Shown in pieces: positions 1 to 7,461 of a DNA stretch of 22,435 bases. Each line of letters opens with the position of its first letter. The stretch's first letter is position 1. A program made the position numbers and the translations under genes. The DNA comes from JBBRGG01 sp038240875 (GTDB taxonomy: Bacteria > Planctomycetota > Phycisphaerae > Phycisphaerales > UBA1924). The stretch lies in the NCBI GenBank assembly GCA_038240875.1, contig JBBRGG010000018.1, forward strand, positions 1 to 22,435. Direction: 5' to 3'. The notes beneath the pieces are model-generated. The model was not told the origin of the DNA. It did no database searches and saw only the letters and a program-made list of their open reading frames with translations.

Positions 1-247
1 GAATCAGCACATGCACCAAGATCAGCACGAACGCGCGACGGCGACCCATTCGTACCTTGCGATGAACCTTTGGACTGGTATTCAATGGGCCGGAGTTCTG
101 CGGGCCGGAATTATTCGAGCCTGACTTCTTCTCGCCAATACCGTTGGCACTTGGTAACACCGTGAGCGAGATGCCTTTGGGCGAGCATGATTTCGTGGCG
201 TGGCCAGCCCCACCATCCAACCCGGCGATCAGTGAGGTATCACGCAT
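1..247 (-). CDS. N-terminal fragment of a membrane protein (possibly a 4Fe-4S protein)
   Basis: An open frame on the minus strand starts with ATG at 247 and stays open for 82 codons to the window edge, so the gene is cut off. It begins MRDTSLIAGLDGG, runs through a Ser/Asn/Gly-rich polar linker, and reaches a basic stretch (HRKVRMGRRR) directly followed by a hydrophobic run (AFVLILVHVLI) that looks like the start of a transmembrane helix. A second possible start is the ATG at 49 (MGRRRAFVLIL), which would make a much shorter N-terminus; no good Shine-Dalgarno separates the two. The basic-then-hydrophobic pattern reminds me of planctomycete membrane-bound 4Fe-4S proteins, but no cysteine motif is visible here, so that is only a weak guess. 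Confidence 0.4.
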   Translation of the reverse strand, partial: MRDTSLIAGLDGGAGHATKSCSPKGISLTVLPSANGIGEKKSGSNNSGPQNSGPLNTSPKVHRKVRMGRRRAFVLILVHVLI

Positions 248-329
248 TACCCATACGATAGCAAGGCCGCCGCATCACGCGTAAATCTTATAGCACATCT
301 ACCTTATTTCTGCGAGCGAAACTAGCGTT

Positions 330-716
330 ATGCCTGGTCGCACACCAAAATCTCCTCGCCCGGAAAAACCCTGCGTGGTTTGTGGCAGGTCGATCCAATG
401 GCGTAAGAAATGGGAGCGCGATTGGGAGATGGTTCGCTATTGCAGCGATAAGTGCCGAAGAACGAGCGTTGACGATGTTGATCGTGCACTGGAGAAGGCA
501 ATCTGTGCTTTGCTCTTCGCAAAGCCCACGAACGCGACGATCTGTCCCAGTGAGGCCGCACGCCAAGTAAGTCCCTTGGCGTGGGAAAATTTGATGGAGA
601 GAGCGCGGGCAGCCGCGCGAAGGCTTGTCGCTCGCGGTGAAGTCGTCATCACGCAAACAGGAAAGGTAGTAGACGCCTCGACCGCCAGGGGCCCGATACG
701 GATTCGACGAGCGTAA
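330..716 (+). CDS. DUF2256 and DUF3253 domain protein
   Basis: This 128-residue protein joins two small domains of unknown function. Residues about 11-44 match DUF2256: two cysteine pairs (C15/C18 and C38/C42) around the signature SIQWRKKWERDWEMVRYCS, probably binding one zinc ion. Residues about 52-126 match DUF3253, recognisable from ICPSEAAR, the spaced W-x-x-LM and a C-terminal GPIRIRR motif; the pattern suggests a winged-helix-like fold. The fusion occurs in other bacteria and its biochemical role is not known. It is the only plus-strand gene in the left part of the window, converging on the anti-sigma gene. The ATG at 330 is the natural start because DUF2256 begins a few residues later, though the upstream ribosome-binding site is weak. 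Confidence 0.88.
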   Translation: MPGRTPKSPRPEKPCVVCGRSIQWRKKWERDWEMVRYCSDKCRRTSVDDVDRALEKAICALLFAKPTNATICPSEAARQVSPLAWENLMERARAAARRLVARGEVVITQTGKVVDASTARGPIRIRRA

Positions 717-846
717 ACGGTCGAAGAACCGCTTTCGTGTAAACTAACCGAGATATTCAGCAAGCTGAACATGCGCGATCGTCGCGCAATAGCTCGATTC
801 AATAGCTCTACTCAATTACCACTGCATCATCACTCGATTACCGTTA

Positions 847-1707
847 TTACTTGACCATCGCGATAACCACTCTACGTGACATGTCCGACACCCAGGTACC
901 GTCGGGTGCTTCGATGGTGATTGCAAATGCCTGAGCCTTACGTACGGTAATCTCGGGTGTAAAAGGCACGAGCAACTCGCCCGGAGCACCATCAAAGATG
1001 CCGCCACTGATGCGCTGCTCAAACCCGCGTTCGGCGTCCACGATCCACAACTGATATCGAGAGCCGTTAATGCACTTAGGCAAGCCATCGAAACGCATCA
1101 CGCCACTCTGGCGTTGATCACTCCAAAAGATTTGACCGACAACGCCAGCAACTTCCGGAGGCTTGCCGTTGAGCTCCCAATCAGCCCATTCCGCAGACCT
1201 GATATCGCTCGCGGTTTCGATCAACTTTGCATATTGCTGCTTGGCAGTGGGATTCGAAGCAGGCCAGATCGATACCACAACACCAAAGCATGCAGCCGCA
1301 GCGAGCGCCCATGGAAGCACGCGAACTATCAATGAAGAGCTTGAAGAAGAGCCTTTGCCAGTTGTAGCAGCCAAACCTAATGACAGTGGTGCCTGGCTAA
1401 AGCGAGGGTCTTTCACTTCCAAGGCGCGAAGGCTTGGCTTGACATTTCTGGCAAACTCACGGCCTTGCTCGGACAAACTAGCCGCAACCTTCAGCGGGAG
1501 CGCATGCATGGTGTACGTCTCGGCACAAGCGACCGATATCGCCGACGCCGCTGCTTCGAGAGCTTCACGCATCGATAAGCGATCATTGGCGTCAAGCCGA
1601 TCAAGATTCGGCGCGTCCGCCTCAGACAATTCTCCCAACGCTTCGTCCGCGAGAAGTTCGAGAAGTTCTTTCTCGATCGTAGAAAAGTTAGTGTGGATTG
1701 TGCTCAT
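847..1707 (-). CDS. RskA-like anti-sigma factor
   Basis: This is a 286-residue single-pass membrane protein of the anti-sigma-K (RskA) type. Residues 10-90 form a mostly helical acidic region (KELLELLADEALGEL and on) expected to hold the sigma factor in the cytoplasm. It lacks the HxxxCxxC zinc motif of ZAS-type anti-sigma factors. A Ser-rich linker precedes one transmembrane helix at about 129-147 (LPWALAAAACFGVVVSIW). The outer domain, about 195-286, carries the RskA C-terminal pattern, including YQLWIVDAERG and VPFTPEITVRKAQAFAIT. Its ATG overlaps the stop of the upstream sigma gene in an ATGA, so the two are translationally coupled. In this family, regulated proteolysis frees the sigma factor. 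Identification is firm; the signal is unknown. Confidence 0.85.
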   Translation of the reverse strand: MSTIHTNFSTIEKELLELLADEALGELSEADAPNLDRLDANDRLSMREALEAAASAISVACAETYTMHALPLKVAASLSEQGREFARNVKPSLRALEVKDPRFSQAPLSLGLAATTGKGSSSSSSLIVRVLPWALAAAACFGVVVSIWPASNPTAKQQYAKLIETASDIRSAEWADWELNGKPPEVAGVVGQIFWSDQRQSGVMRFDGLPKCINGSRYQLWIVDAERGFEQRISGGIFDGAPGELLVPFTPEITVRKAQAFAITIEAPDGTWVSDMSRRVVIAMVK

Positions 1708-2606
1708 GATACACTCTCCCCACTACCACTCCGAAATGAGCGGCCTGAAGTCGGATCTGCTTTGTCCTTGGCGTCGCGAGTCTGCCCTGAGTCCATTTGT
1801 TCGTCTGATCCGTTTCTGTCCATTGCCCTATCCGAAATGGTCCGTGGCGGTGCTTCAAGCGTTGCTGTAGCAGATGATCCATTCGCGGCGTCGTTGCCCG
1901 CGACCCCAGATGATGGTCCAACACCAAGTAGTTCACGCAACCGAATCAAACCACGGCGAGCGTGCGTCTTGACCGTACCCAAAGGCATTCCCGTCGCTCG
2001 CGAAATCAACTCGTGCGAAAGCCCTTCGTACACTGACAAACGTAGCACGCGTTGTTGTTCCGTCGAAAGCTGAGTAAATGCCCCTGCTGCTCGCGTTGCT
2101 TCTTCCGAAATCGAAGCCCCATCACGAACCGTGCGAAGCGGCTCGCCCGCATCATCCGGCAGCGTCACTCGCAGTGGTTGGCGACCAAGTCGGCGACGCC
2201 GATCAATCAAACGCCTACGGGCAATGGTCGCTACAAAGGCCGTTTCAGAGGCGATCGAAGCGTCGTACTTATAGCCATTTTTCCAAAGCTCAGTGAAGAT
2301 TTCGTGGACAACGTCTTCGGCTTCAGACTCCGGCAAGCCGATACGTCGCGCCAACGACCAAACCAATCCACCAAACCGCGCGATGCATTCTTGCACCGCA
2401 GCTTCTTCGCCTTGAGACACACGATGGAGAAGGGGTACGTTTGAAATCGTAATGGCTCCGAAACGCGAATCGGATACAGAAGCGACCGATTCAGCGACGC
2501 CATGATAGACAACTGCACGCGTGCTGCCAACATTGGACCGACCCTGCCATTCTAAACAGCGGCAAGGTTTGTACTTGCTCAACAAGATATCAACAGGTAT
2601 GCTCAT
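1704..2606 (-). CDS. ECF RNA polymerase sigma factor (sigma-70 family)
   Basis: This 300-residue protein (from ATG 2606) is an extracytoplasmic-function sigma factor. Region 2 is visible from LLHRVSQGEEAAVQECI through AEDVVHEIFTELWKNGYKYD and FVATIARRRLIDRRRR, the helices that bind core polymerase and the -10 element. Region 4 follows: LSTEQQRVLRLSVYEGLSHE then ISRATGMPLGTVKTHARRG, a helix-turn-helix for the -35 element. The last ~75 residues are a polar Ser/Asp-rich tail not needed for sigma function. Its stop overlaps the anti-sigma start (ATGA). The start is uncertain: the frame stays open upstream to an ATG at 3137 that has a GAGGTG ribosome-binding site, giving 477 residues, but the extra codons are poor in third-position GC. 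I chose 2606 because ECF proteins normally begin shortly before region 2. Confidence 0.85.
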   Translation of the reverse strand: MSIPVDILLSKYKPCRCLEWQGRSNVGSTRAVVYHGVAESVASVSDSRFGAITISNVPLLHRVSQGEEAAVQECIARFGGLVWSLARRIGLPESEAEDVVHEIFTELWKNGYKYDASIASETAFVATIARRRLIDRRRRLGRQPLRVTLPDDAGEPLRTVRDGASISEEATRAAGAFTQLSTEQQRVLRLSVYEGLSHELISRATGMPLGTVKTHARRGLIRLRELLGVGPSSGVAGNDAANGSSATATLEAPPRTISDRAMDRNGSDEQMDSGQTRDAKDKADPTSGRSFRSGSGESVS

Positions 2607-3250
2607 TGCTGATGAACGCCCACCAGAAATTACCAGAGTCGTCGTTGACCTAACTCCAACTAGCGCAGAATTAAGTCCATCTCCTACACTTTGGTCACGT
2701 TCATTACCAAACCTGTTTTCGCCAAAACGACCCGATTCTTCAACAAGCCAAGGACAGGGCTTGCGAACATCACGTTGGCTGCCAATGCGATGGATTGGTG
2801 CAGCAGCAACAATTGAGCGGTAGGATTTTGATGATGAAGAAGTACCCGTAACATCCGGCTGAGCAGCAGTTCGCTGTGACGTTAACTGTAAATGAGGATT
2901 TTTTACCGATTTAAAAGTGTGTACGTTGTTGTTCACAAAGGCTTTCTCAAAGTTCGACGACTTGCCAGGTAGGTCAGCTCGGGGAATATTCTCATTTGCA
3001 GTATCTAAGCCACTGAAACCCTTGCCCTTGATCCCCTTCGAAACGGCTGGATCATCTCCCGAGAGATTCGCGACCCGCTTGGGTTGCAAAGTAACTGAAT
3101 CATTCGGTCGCGACTTTGATGCTCTTGCACAGCACATTGAGCACCTCAATCAATAATCATACATCCAACCTGCATGCCACGATTCAGTCGCCCGGTAAAC
3201 CCCGAGCGAGCCTTTCGGCTGGCTCGAAGAAATTGGATAAGAGAAATCGA
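2607..3250. other. Gap between sigma factor and FAS1 gene, or N-terminal extension
   Basis: If the sigma factor starts at 2606, this 644-base stretch has no gene. The minus-strand sigma frame is nevertheless open without a stop up to 3149. An ATG at 3137, spaced 6 bases from GAGG, could begin a long Ser-rich extension. Codons in this part end in A or T more often than in the sigma core, which argues for untranslated leader or young sequence. The upper end (3194-3226) holds the hairpin that probably ends the FAS1 transcript. No promoter could be assigned with confidence. Confidence 0.5.
3194..3226 (-). terminator. Probable terminator after the FAS1 gene
   Basis: The minus-strand transcript contains CGAGCCAGCC, a GAAA tetraloop, then GGCTCGCTCG: a ten-position stem with one internal mismatch, closed by a stable GNRA-type loop. 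It lies 25 bases after the FAS1 stop. Only a short T run (GGGGTTTACC) follows, so it is a weaker intrinsic terminator or a 3'-protecting stem. Confidence 0.5.
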
Positions 3251-4198
3251 TTACTTAGGCATGATGACCGTGTCGATCACATGAATGACGCCATTGGTCG
3301 CGTCGATATCGGCGGCGACAACGGTCGCGTTCTGAACCATGACCTTGCCACCTTCGCTCTTGGTGGTAATGCTCGTGCCCTGAAGGGTCGCAACCGTCGC
3401 GCCCTTAGAAGCGGCGTCGGAGAAGACGCGGCCCGAAACAACGTGGAACTTGAGAAGATCGGCAAGCTTGCCCTTGTTCTCTGGCTTCAAGAGTTCTTCA
3501 ACCGTGCCCTTGGGGAGCTTGGCGAAAGCTTCGTCGGTAGGAGCGAAGACCGTGAAGGGGCCAGGACCCTGAAGGGCTTCAACCAAGCCAGCAGCGCCGA
3601 GAGCCGCGGCGAGAGTATTGAAGGTGCCAGCGCCAACAGCCGTCGCGACAATGTCCTTGTCGGAGGGGAGAATAACCGTATCGATTACGTGGATGACGCC
3701 GTTGCTGGCGATCACGTCGGTCGCGGTGACTTTGGCCTTGTCGATCATGACTTTACCGTCGGCGGCCTTGATGTCAATGCGCTGGCCATCGAGGGTCGCG
3801 ACCGAACCGCTCTTGACGTCCTTGGCAAGAACCGAGCCAGCGACGACATGATACTTGAGGATCGACTGGAGGCGTGCCTTGTTCTCTGGCTTCAGAAGTT
3901 CTTCGACCGTGCCCTTGGGGAGCTTGGCGAAAGCCTCGTCGGTAGGAGCGAAGACGGTGAAGGGGCCCTTGCCCTTGAGGGCGTCAACAAGGCCAGCAGC
4001 CTGGAGAGCGGCGGCGAGAGTCTTGAACGAGCCCGCAGCGACCGCAGTATCAACAATGTCCGCCTTCTTTTCATCATAAGCAACTTGCTGCGTGTTGGCC
4101 GGGACTTCATTGGTTACAGCCTTCGAGCTGCTGCACTGGCCATATGCTGTACCAGCAAGGCAAAGAACAACTGCCGCCGACAAGATCGACTTCGTCAT
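3251..4198 (-). CDS. Secreted protein with two fasciclin (FAS1) domains
   Basis: The 315-residue protein starts with a signal peptide (TKSILSAAVVLCLAGTAYG, likely cleaved near residue 20). Two FAS1 domains follow at about 46-178 and 182-315. Each has the FAS1 hallmarks: TFNTLAAAL-type helix, FAPTDEAFAKLP, the YHVV/FHVV motif and the closing NGVIHVIDTVI. FAS1 domains act outside the cytoplasm in adhesion or matrix contacts. A 30-residue stretch beginning GPFTVFAPTDEAF (residues 78-107 and 213-242) is identical in both domains and nearly so in DNA, pointing to recent duplication or gene conversion. I start at the ATG at 4198 because AAGGAG lies 6 bases upstream; a TTG at 4213 would place the start inside this ribosome-binding region. 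The RskA/sigma pair next to it suggests it may be their target. Confidence 0.92.
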   Translation of the reverse strand: MTKSILSAAVVLCLAGTAYGQCSSSKAVTNEVPANTQQVAYDEKKADIVDTAVAAGSFKTLAAALQAAGLVDALKGKGPFTVFAPTDEAFAKLPKGTVEELLKPENKARLQSILKYHVVAGSVLAKDVKSGSVATLDGQRIDIKAADGKVMIDKAKVTATDVIASNGVIHVIDTVILPSDKDIVATAVGAGTFNTLAAALGAAGLVEALQGPGPFTVFAPTDEAFAKLPKGTVEELLKPENKGKLADLLKFHVVSGRVFSDAASKGATVATLQGTSITTKSEGGKVMVQNATVVAADIDATNGVIHVIDTVIMPK

Positions 4199-4204
4199 GA
4201 AAAG

Positions 4205-4210
4205 CTCCTT
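4205..4210 (-). promoter_or_regulatory. Ribosome-binding site deciding the FAS1 start
   Basis: AAGGAG on the minus strand lies 6 bases before the ATG at 4198. It sits inside the codons that an upstream TTG start (4213) would translate, so it favours the ATG. Confidence 0.75.
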
Positions 4211-4417
4211 CAAATAAGTTCACGGCAATTCGCCGTCAAGCAACCGAGTAATATTCAGCTTCGCACATGCGATGCAGTAGGTTGCGCTGCAAATATTACT
4301 CCGCGTGCAGCGTTTCAGATTCATGCGGCTTTACGATTCGATTGAATCGTGGGCGGAATGAGCATTATTCATACTGTCGCATCCGCAAACACTAGTACAA
4401 CTGCTTGAAATCGCTCC

Positions 4418-4452
4418 CAAAAACACACGAGGCCCGAGCGTTTGCCCGAGCC
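4418..4452 (-). terminator. Intrinsic terminator after the OmpA-like lipoprotein gene
   Basis: On the minus strand GGCTCGGGC-AAAC-GCTCGGGCC forms a nine-pair stem with two G-U pairs, followed by TCGTGTGTTTTTGG. The position, 73 bases after the stop, and the T run fit a Rho-independent terminator. Confidence 0.75.
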
Positions 4453-4524
4453 CCGAGAGCCAGATATTCATAATTTATATGTGTACGTCACATAAGAGCG
4501 TGCGCGTGCCCCTACCTACTCAAT

Positions 4525-5196
4525 TCACCCGCCGATGATTATCTCAACGCGGCGCGAGGCAGCCTTGCTGCCCTTAGGATCCGATGACCCACGGCCAACC
4601 GTATCCATCCGCGAGCCACTGACGCCCTTCGACTGAAGGTAAACGCGGACAGCGTCGGCGCGAGCTTTGCTCAGGCCTTGGTTCGAGCCCCACTTAGCCT
4701 TGCTCTTGACAAGAGGATCGCTGTCGGTGTGGCCTTCGATGAGGACGTTGTTGCCGCTGTAGCGACCATTCAGTTCACGAGCGATCGAGTCGAGCTTTTT
4801 CTGCGAATCAGCCTTGAGGGTCGCCTGACCAGAAGAGAAGAGCACGTCGCCAGCGATCTCGGCGGCAATGCGCCCACGGGAATCGGTGTCGAAATTCGAG
4901 CCACCACCCGAACCACTACCACCGGAGCCTGCACTGCGAAAATCTGGCTGCTGCACAGTAGCCTGAGCCGTGCGCGCGTTTGAAAGCTGCGACTGGAGAT
5001 CAGAAATCTGCGACGCTTGGTTGCGGCTTTCCTGTTCCAGAGCCGCGTTCTTCTCGCGAAGTTCGCTGGCTTCTTGAACGACAAGCCCGTGCTCGTCCTT
5101 GCTTACACTGGAGCACCCGCCAAGGCTCGCGCCTAGGCCAAGCACAGCCACCATCAACGTCACTCCACCAACACGCCATTTGCTGCGTAAAGCCAT
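4525..5196 (-). CDS. OmpA/Pal-family peptidoglycan-binding lipoprotein
   Basis: The 223-residue protein has a lipoprotein signal with the lipobox LGGC, so Cys28 should be lipidated. Residues about 35-80 form a predicted coiled coil (heptads such as EASELREKNAALEQES). A Gly/Ser hinge (about 88-101) leads into an OmpA C-terminal domain at about 108-223. That domain shows the family signatures LFSSGQATLKADSQKKLD, LIEGHTDSD and NQGLSKARADAVRVYL, the last containing the conserved Arg that contacts diaminopimelate. It probably anchors the outer envelope to peptidoglycan. A GAGG sequence 7 bases before the ATG supports the start, and a terminator follows. The domain order, coiled coil then OmpA, differs from classical short Pal and resembles coiled-coil OmpA lipoproteins. 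Confidence 0.9.
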   Translation of the reverse strand: MALRSKWRVGGVTLMVAVLGLGASLGGCSSVSKDEHGLVVQEASELREKNAALEQESRNQASQISDLQSQLSNARTAQATVQQPDFRSAGSGGSGSGGGSNFDTDSRGRIAAEIAGDVLFSSGQATLKADSQKKLDSIARELNGRYSGNNVLIEGHTDSDPLVKSKAKWGSNQGLSKARADAVRVYLQSKGVSGSRMDTVGRGSSDPKGSKAASRRVEIIIGG

Positions 5197-5391
5197 TGCG
5201 ATACCTCGCGAGTCTGATTTGTTCTAGTACACTGCGGCAAGACGGCCGAAGTGTTCGCGGATGATATCGGTCAGACTTTCGGTTTCACGTCAATTTGTGA
5301 AGCATCAAAAAATCAACGCAGTTTTCCTTAACGGCAATCCGTCAAAGATACTCCGCCGTCAGGTTGCCCACTTCGGTTGGTTTCATTGACT

Positions 5392-6912
5392 TTACGGCAG
5401 GTGGATGCTGCCCGATCCTTGCATGATCAGCCCCAACCCACGCTCTACCAAGGGTTTGGCGAACCAAACCACCACCGTTGCCACTGCCAGATGCGGTCCA
5501 TAAGGTAGCGAACGAAGCCGTGTACCACCGATGGCTGCGATCGCCGCATACGCCACGCCGACAAAGGCTGCGCCAAAGAAACCAAGGGTTGCGTCGGTCC
5601 AGCCGATGCAGGCACCAACCGCCGCCATCATGTGAACATCGCCTAGGCCCATTGCTTCTTTGCCAAACGCGAGCGAACCGGCGATGCGAACTAGCCAGAC
5701 TACGCCGCCACCAATCACGTAACCCATTAATACGCCGGACAATACATCAAGCCACAGCGGCACAACCGCCGTAGGAAGTGCTTGCATCGCCGCAGGATCA
5801 AAGACCCAAGGCCCGGCGAGATTGAAGGCAATCGCTGCGCCAAGCAGCCCTAGACCGATTGCTGGCGCGAGAAACATTAGTTCGCGGATCATTTCCCGGC
5901 GAGCATGCGGATACTGGACCCAAATGTCGGCTGGAACGTCGGCTGGAATCTCGGATAGACTCGCAGTCGATAGTGTTTCTGATGTGAGTATGCCAGATTC
6001 AGATGCTATTTTGGAATTTGCTGCAGCCGCTGCTTGTGCTTGTGCCAAATATGCGGCTTCCCATTCAGGGTAGTCGCTGAAGCTTGGTTTGATTGCCTTG
6101 GACAAGACCAGGATATTGGAAAGAATTAACCCCGCGACGGCTCCAATCGACCCGCCGACCCACCACCACCCGTTGGGGCCCGGGGTGGCGAATGTCCAAG
6201 ACCACCCCTGTTCGACTATCCAGAGACGGCCCCCGGGCACGCGGAACTCAACCCAAAGCGCGTGGAGCGGGTGGAAGAGAACAGCTACGACAACAGGCAC
6301 GGTCGTCAAAACCATTGGAATGGTAAAGGTCTTGGCGTCAACAAGCGTCATCGCGACCAAGCACGAGAAAAGGATAATCGTGACGATGAACGTCGGCCAG
6401 GTTTGGCGGAAACCATTGACAGCCCATTCGGGCTGGATCGCTTCAAATGGAATGCCGAGGAACGTGCCCGTATCGCTGTAGAGTGTGAGGTAGACAGCGG
6501 CAAACATCACTGCCACAAAGGCTTCGACGAGTGGATACTCGGCGGAAATCTTGTTTTTGCAGAATCGGCAGCGGCCGCCGAGGAAGAGCCATCCGAAGAT
6601 TGGGACGTTTTCGCGCCATGTCAAGAGCGTGCCGCAACTGGGACAGCGTGATTGCGGACGAACAACATCAAGCCCCAAAGGCAGGCGATAGACCAGCACA
6701 TTGGTCAATGAACCAATGCACGCGCCAAAGGCCATTACGAAGAGAACCTTAACAATTTCAGCAAGGAACATGAAGAGGGTGTAATTGTCGAGAGTCCAGG
6801 AGGATTCCCAAAGCCTGCCTGTACTTGTAGCGAGCAAGGGCAAGAGCAAGGACAGATCCAGAGGCGTCGGCAACTGGGCCAGGATGTTGAACGTGTGTAC
6901 CAAATCGAGCAT
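5392..6912 (-). CDS. Type IV prepilin peptidase (A24 family)
   Basis: This 506-residue polytopic membrane enzyme cleaves and often N-methylates type IV pilin-like preproteins, including type II secretion pseudopilins. The N-terminal domain shows FGACIGSLTNVLVYRLP and the four-cysteine zinc site C90-x2-C93 and C115-x2-C118. The two catalytic aspartates are D192 (LVDAKTFTIP) and D425 in the GLGD motif (422-425). It is much longer than the usual 250-290 residues: about 200-345 holds an inserted region with two extra hydrophobic segments and a long Ala/Ser-rich polar loop (about 290-325). I start at ATG 6912, which has AAGGA 5 bases upstream, rather than the TTG at 6927. It follows xseB by 132 bases and may share its transcript. 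No pilin gene lies in the window. Confidence 0.92.
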   Translation of the reverse strand: MLDLVHTFNILAQLPTPLDLSLLLPLLATSTGRLWESSWTLDNYTLFMFLAEIVKVLFVMAFGACIGSLTNVLVYRLPLGLDVVRPQSRCPSCGTLLTWRENVPIFGWLFLGGRCRFCKNKISAEYPLVEAFVAVMFAAVYLTLYSDTGTFLGIPFEAIQPEWAVNGFRQTWPTFIVTIILFSCLVAMTLVDAKTFTIPMVLTTVPVVVAVLFHPLHALWVEFRVPGGRLWIVEQGWSWTFATPGPNGWWWVGGSIGAVAGLILSNILVLSKAIKPSFSDYPEWEAAYLAQAQAAAAANSKIASESGILTSETLSTASLSEIPADVPADIWVQYPHARREMIRELMFLAPAIGLGLLGAAIAFNLAGPWVFDPAAMQALPTAVVPLWLDVLSGVLMGYVIGGGVVWLVRIAGSLAFGKEAMGLGDVHMMAAVGACIGWTDATLGFFGAAFVGVAYAAIAAIGGTRLRSLPYGPHLAVATVVVWFAKPLVERGLGLIMQGSGSIHLP

Positions 6913-7044
6913 CGGCGTCCTTACCAACTCTCAGTCTGCAACCGGCAACACGCACACACAAGCACGGTTTGTGCGCACACCGATGGTACTTTCTATCGGC
7001 TAGCCGGACCGCGACCCTCGTGGAAACAAGGAGTAATCCGGGAA

Positions 7045-7461
7045 TCACCTGTTCCCTAAAGGCTCACTGGCGTCGTCGGAATCCTGTGCATTATCAGGGG
7101 CTTCGCCGGGCTCGCTTTGGCCACCTTCTTCGAGAAGCTTGTTTAACTCTTCGACGCGGCTTTCGGCGTTGCGCAAGACATCTCGACATCGCTTGATCAG
7201 CTTCACGCTGGCTTCGTATCCCGCCAATGACTCTTCCAAGCCTGCGTCGCGGCGTTCCATTTTTTCGATGATTTCTTCGAGCTGGGCGAGGGCCTCGTCG
7301 AAGGTCATTGTCTCTTCGCGGCCAGACTCACGCTCCCCCTCACGCTCCCCCTCACGCTCCCCCTCACGACGAGCGGCAACCAGACCCGAAATTGGATCTA
7401 AAGCTGGATCCAAAGAAGCTGGTGGTACTGGTCGATTTGACGGCGTGGGTGCTTTGCTCAC
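7045..7461 (-). CDS. xseB: Exodeoxyribonuclease VII small subunit
   Basis: XseB is the small helical subunit of exonuclease VII, which degrades single-stranded DNA to oligonucleotides. The core, residues 52 to about 115, has the family pattern TFDEALAQLEEIIEKMERR, LEESLAGYE and CRDVLRNAESRVEEL. The 138-residue form starts at GTG 7461 and carries an N-terminal extension with a GERE repeat made by a 12-bp tandem repeat. A start at ATG 7308 (MTFDEAL) would give 87 residues, close to the normal family length, with a weak AAGAG upstream. I list the longer form because it leaves an 80-base gap after xseA. The true start is undecided. The gene directly follows xseA. Confidence 0.85.
   Translation of the reverse strand: MSKAPTPSNRPVPPASLDPALDPISGLVAARREGEREGEREGERESGREETMTFDEALAQLEEIIEKMERRDAGLEESLAGYEASVKLIKRCRDVLRNAESRVEELNKLLEEGGQSEPGEAPDNAQDSDDASEPLGNR
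7327..7368 (-). repeat. 12-bp tandem repeat in the xseB leader/N-terminus
   Basis: CTCACGCTCCCC occurs three times exactly (7327-7338, 7339-7350, 7351-7362) plus a half copy. Read on the minus strand in the xseB frame it encodes Gly-Glu-Arg-Glu units. It lies just upstream of the alternative xseB start at 7308. Confidence 0.95.

Larger units (their letters stand above)
4199..4524. promoter_or_regulatory. FAS1 upstream region with nested inverted repeats
   Basis: This 326-base stretch separates the FAS1 start from the OmpA-like gene's end. It should hold the FAS1 promoter, though I could not assign -10/-35 boxes. It contains three inverted repeats: a perfect 10-base pair GAGTAATATT (4246-4255) with AATATTACTC (4292-4301), CGCTGCA (4285-4291) with TGCAGCG (4306-4312), and ACGATTC-GATT-GAATCGT (4333-4350). 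The first two overlap, so they would form mutually exclusive stems in RNA. The far end holds the terminator of the OmpA-like gene. Confidence 0.5.

Noticed and set aside
756..788. Two small perfect hairpins (TTCAGC-AA-GCTGAA and TGCGCGA-TCG-TCGCGCA) between converging genes
   Set aside because: No T run follows on either strand, so I did not call a terminator; they may only be small stems at the 3' ends of both transcripts.
3116..4345. Long plus-strand open frame (about 409 codons)
   Set aside because: It is antisense to the FAS1 gene; its repeated Asp/Gly/Glu-rich sequence mirrors the duplicated FAS1 domains and has no family features.
5197..5391. TTGACG-like box upstream of the OmpA-like gene as a promoter
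   Set aside because: The nearest -10-like sequence has poor spacing, and planctomycete promoters cannot be assigned reliably by eye.
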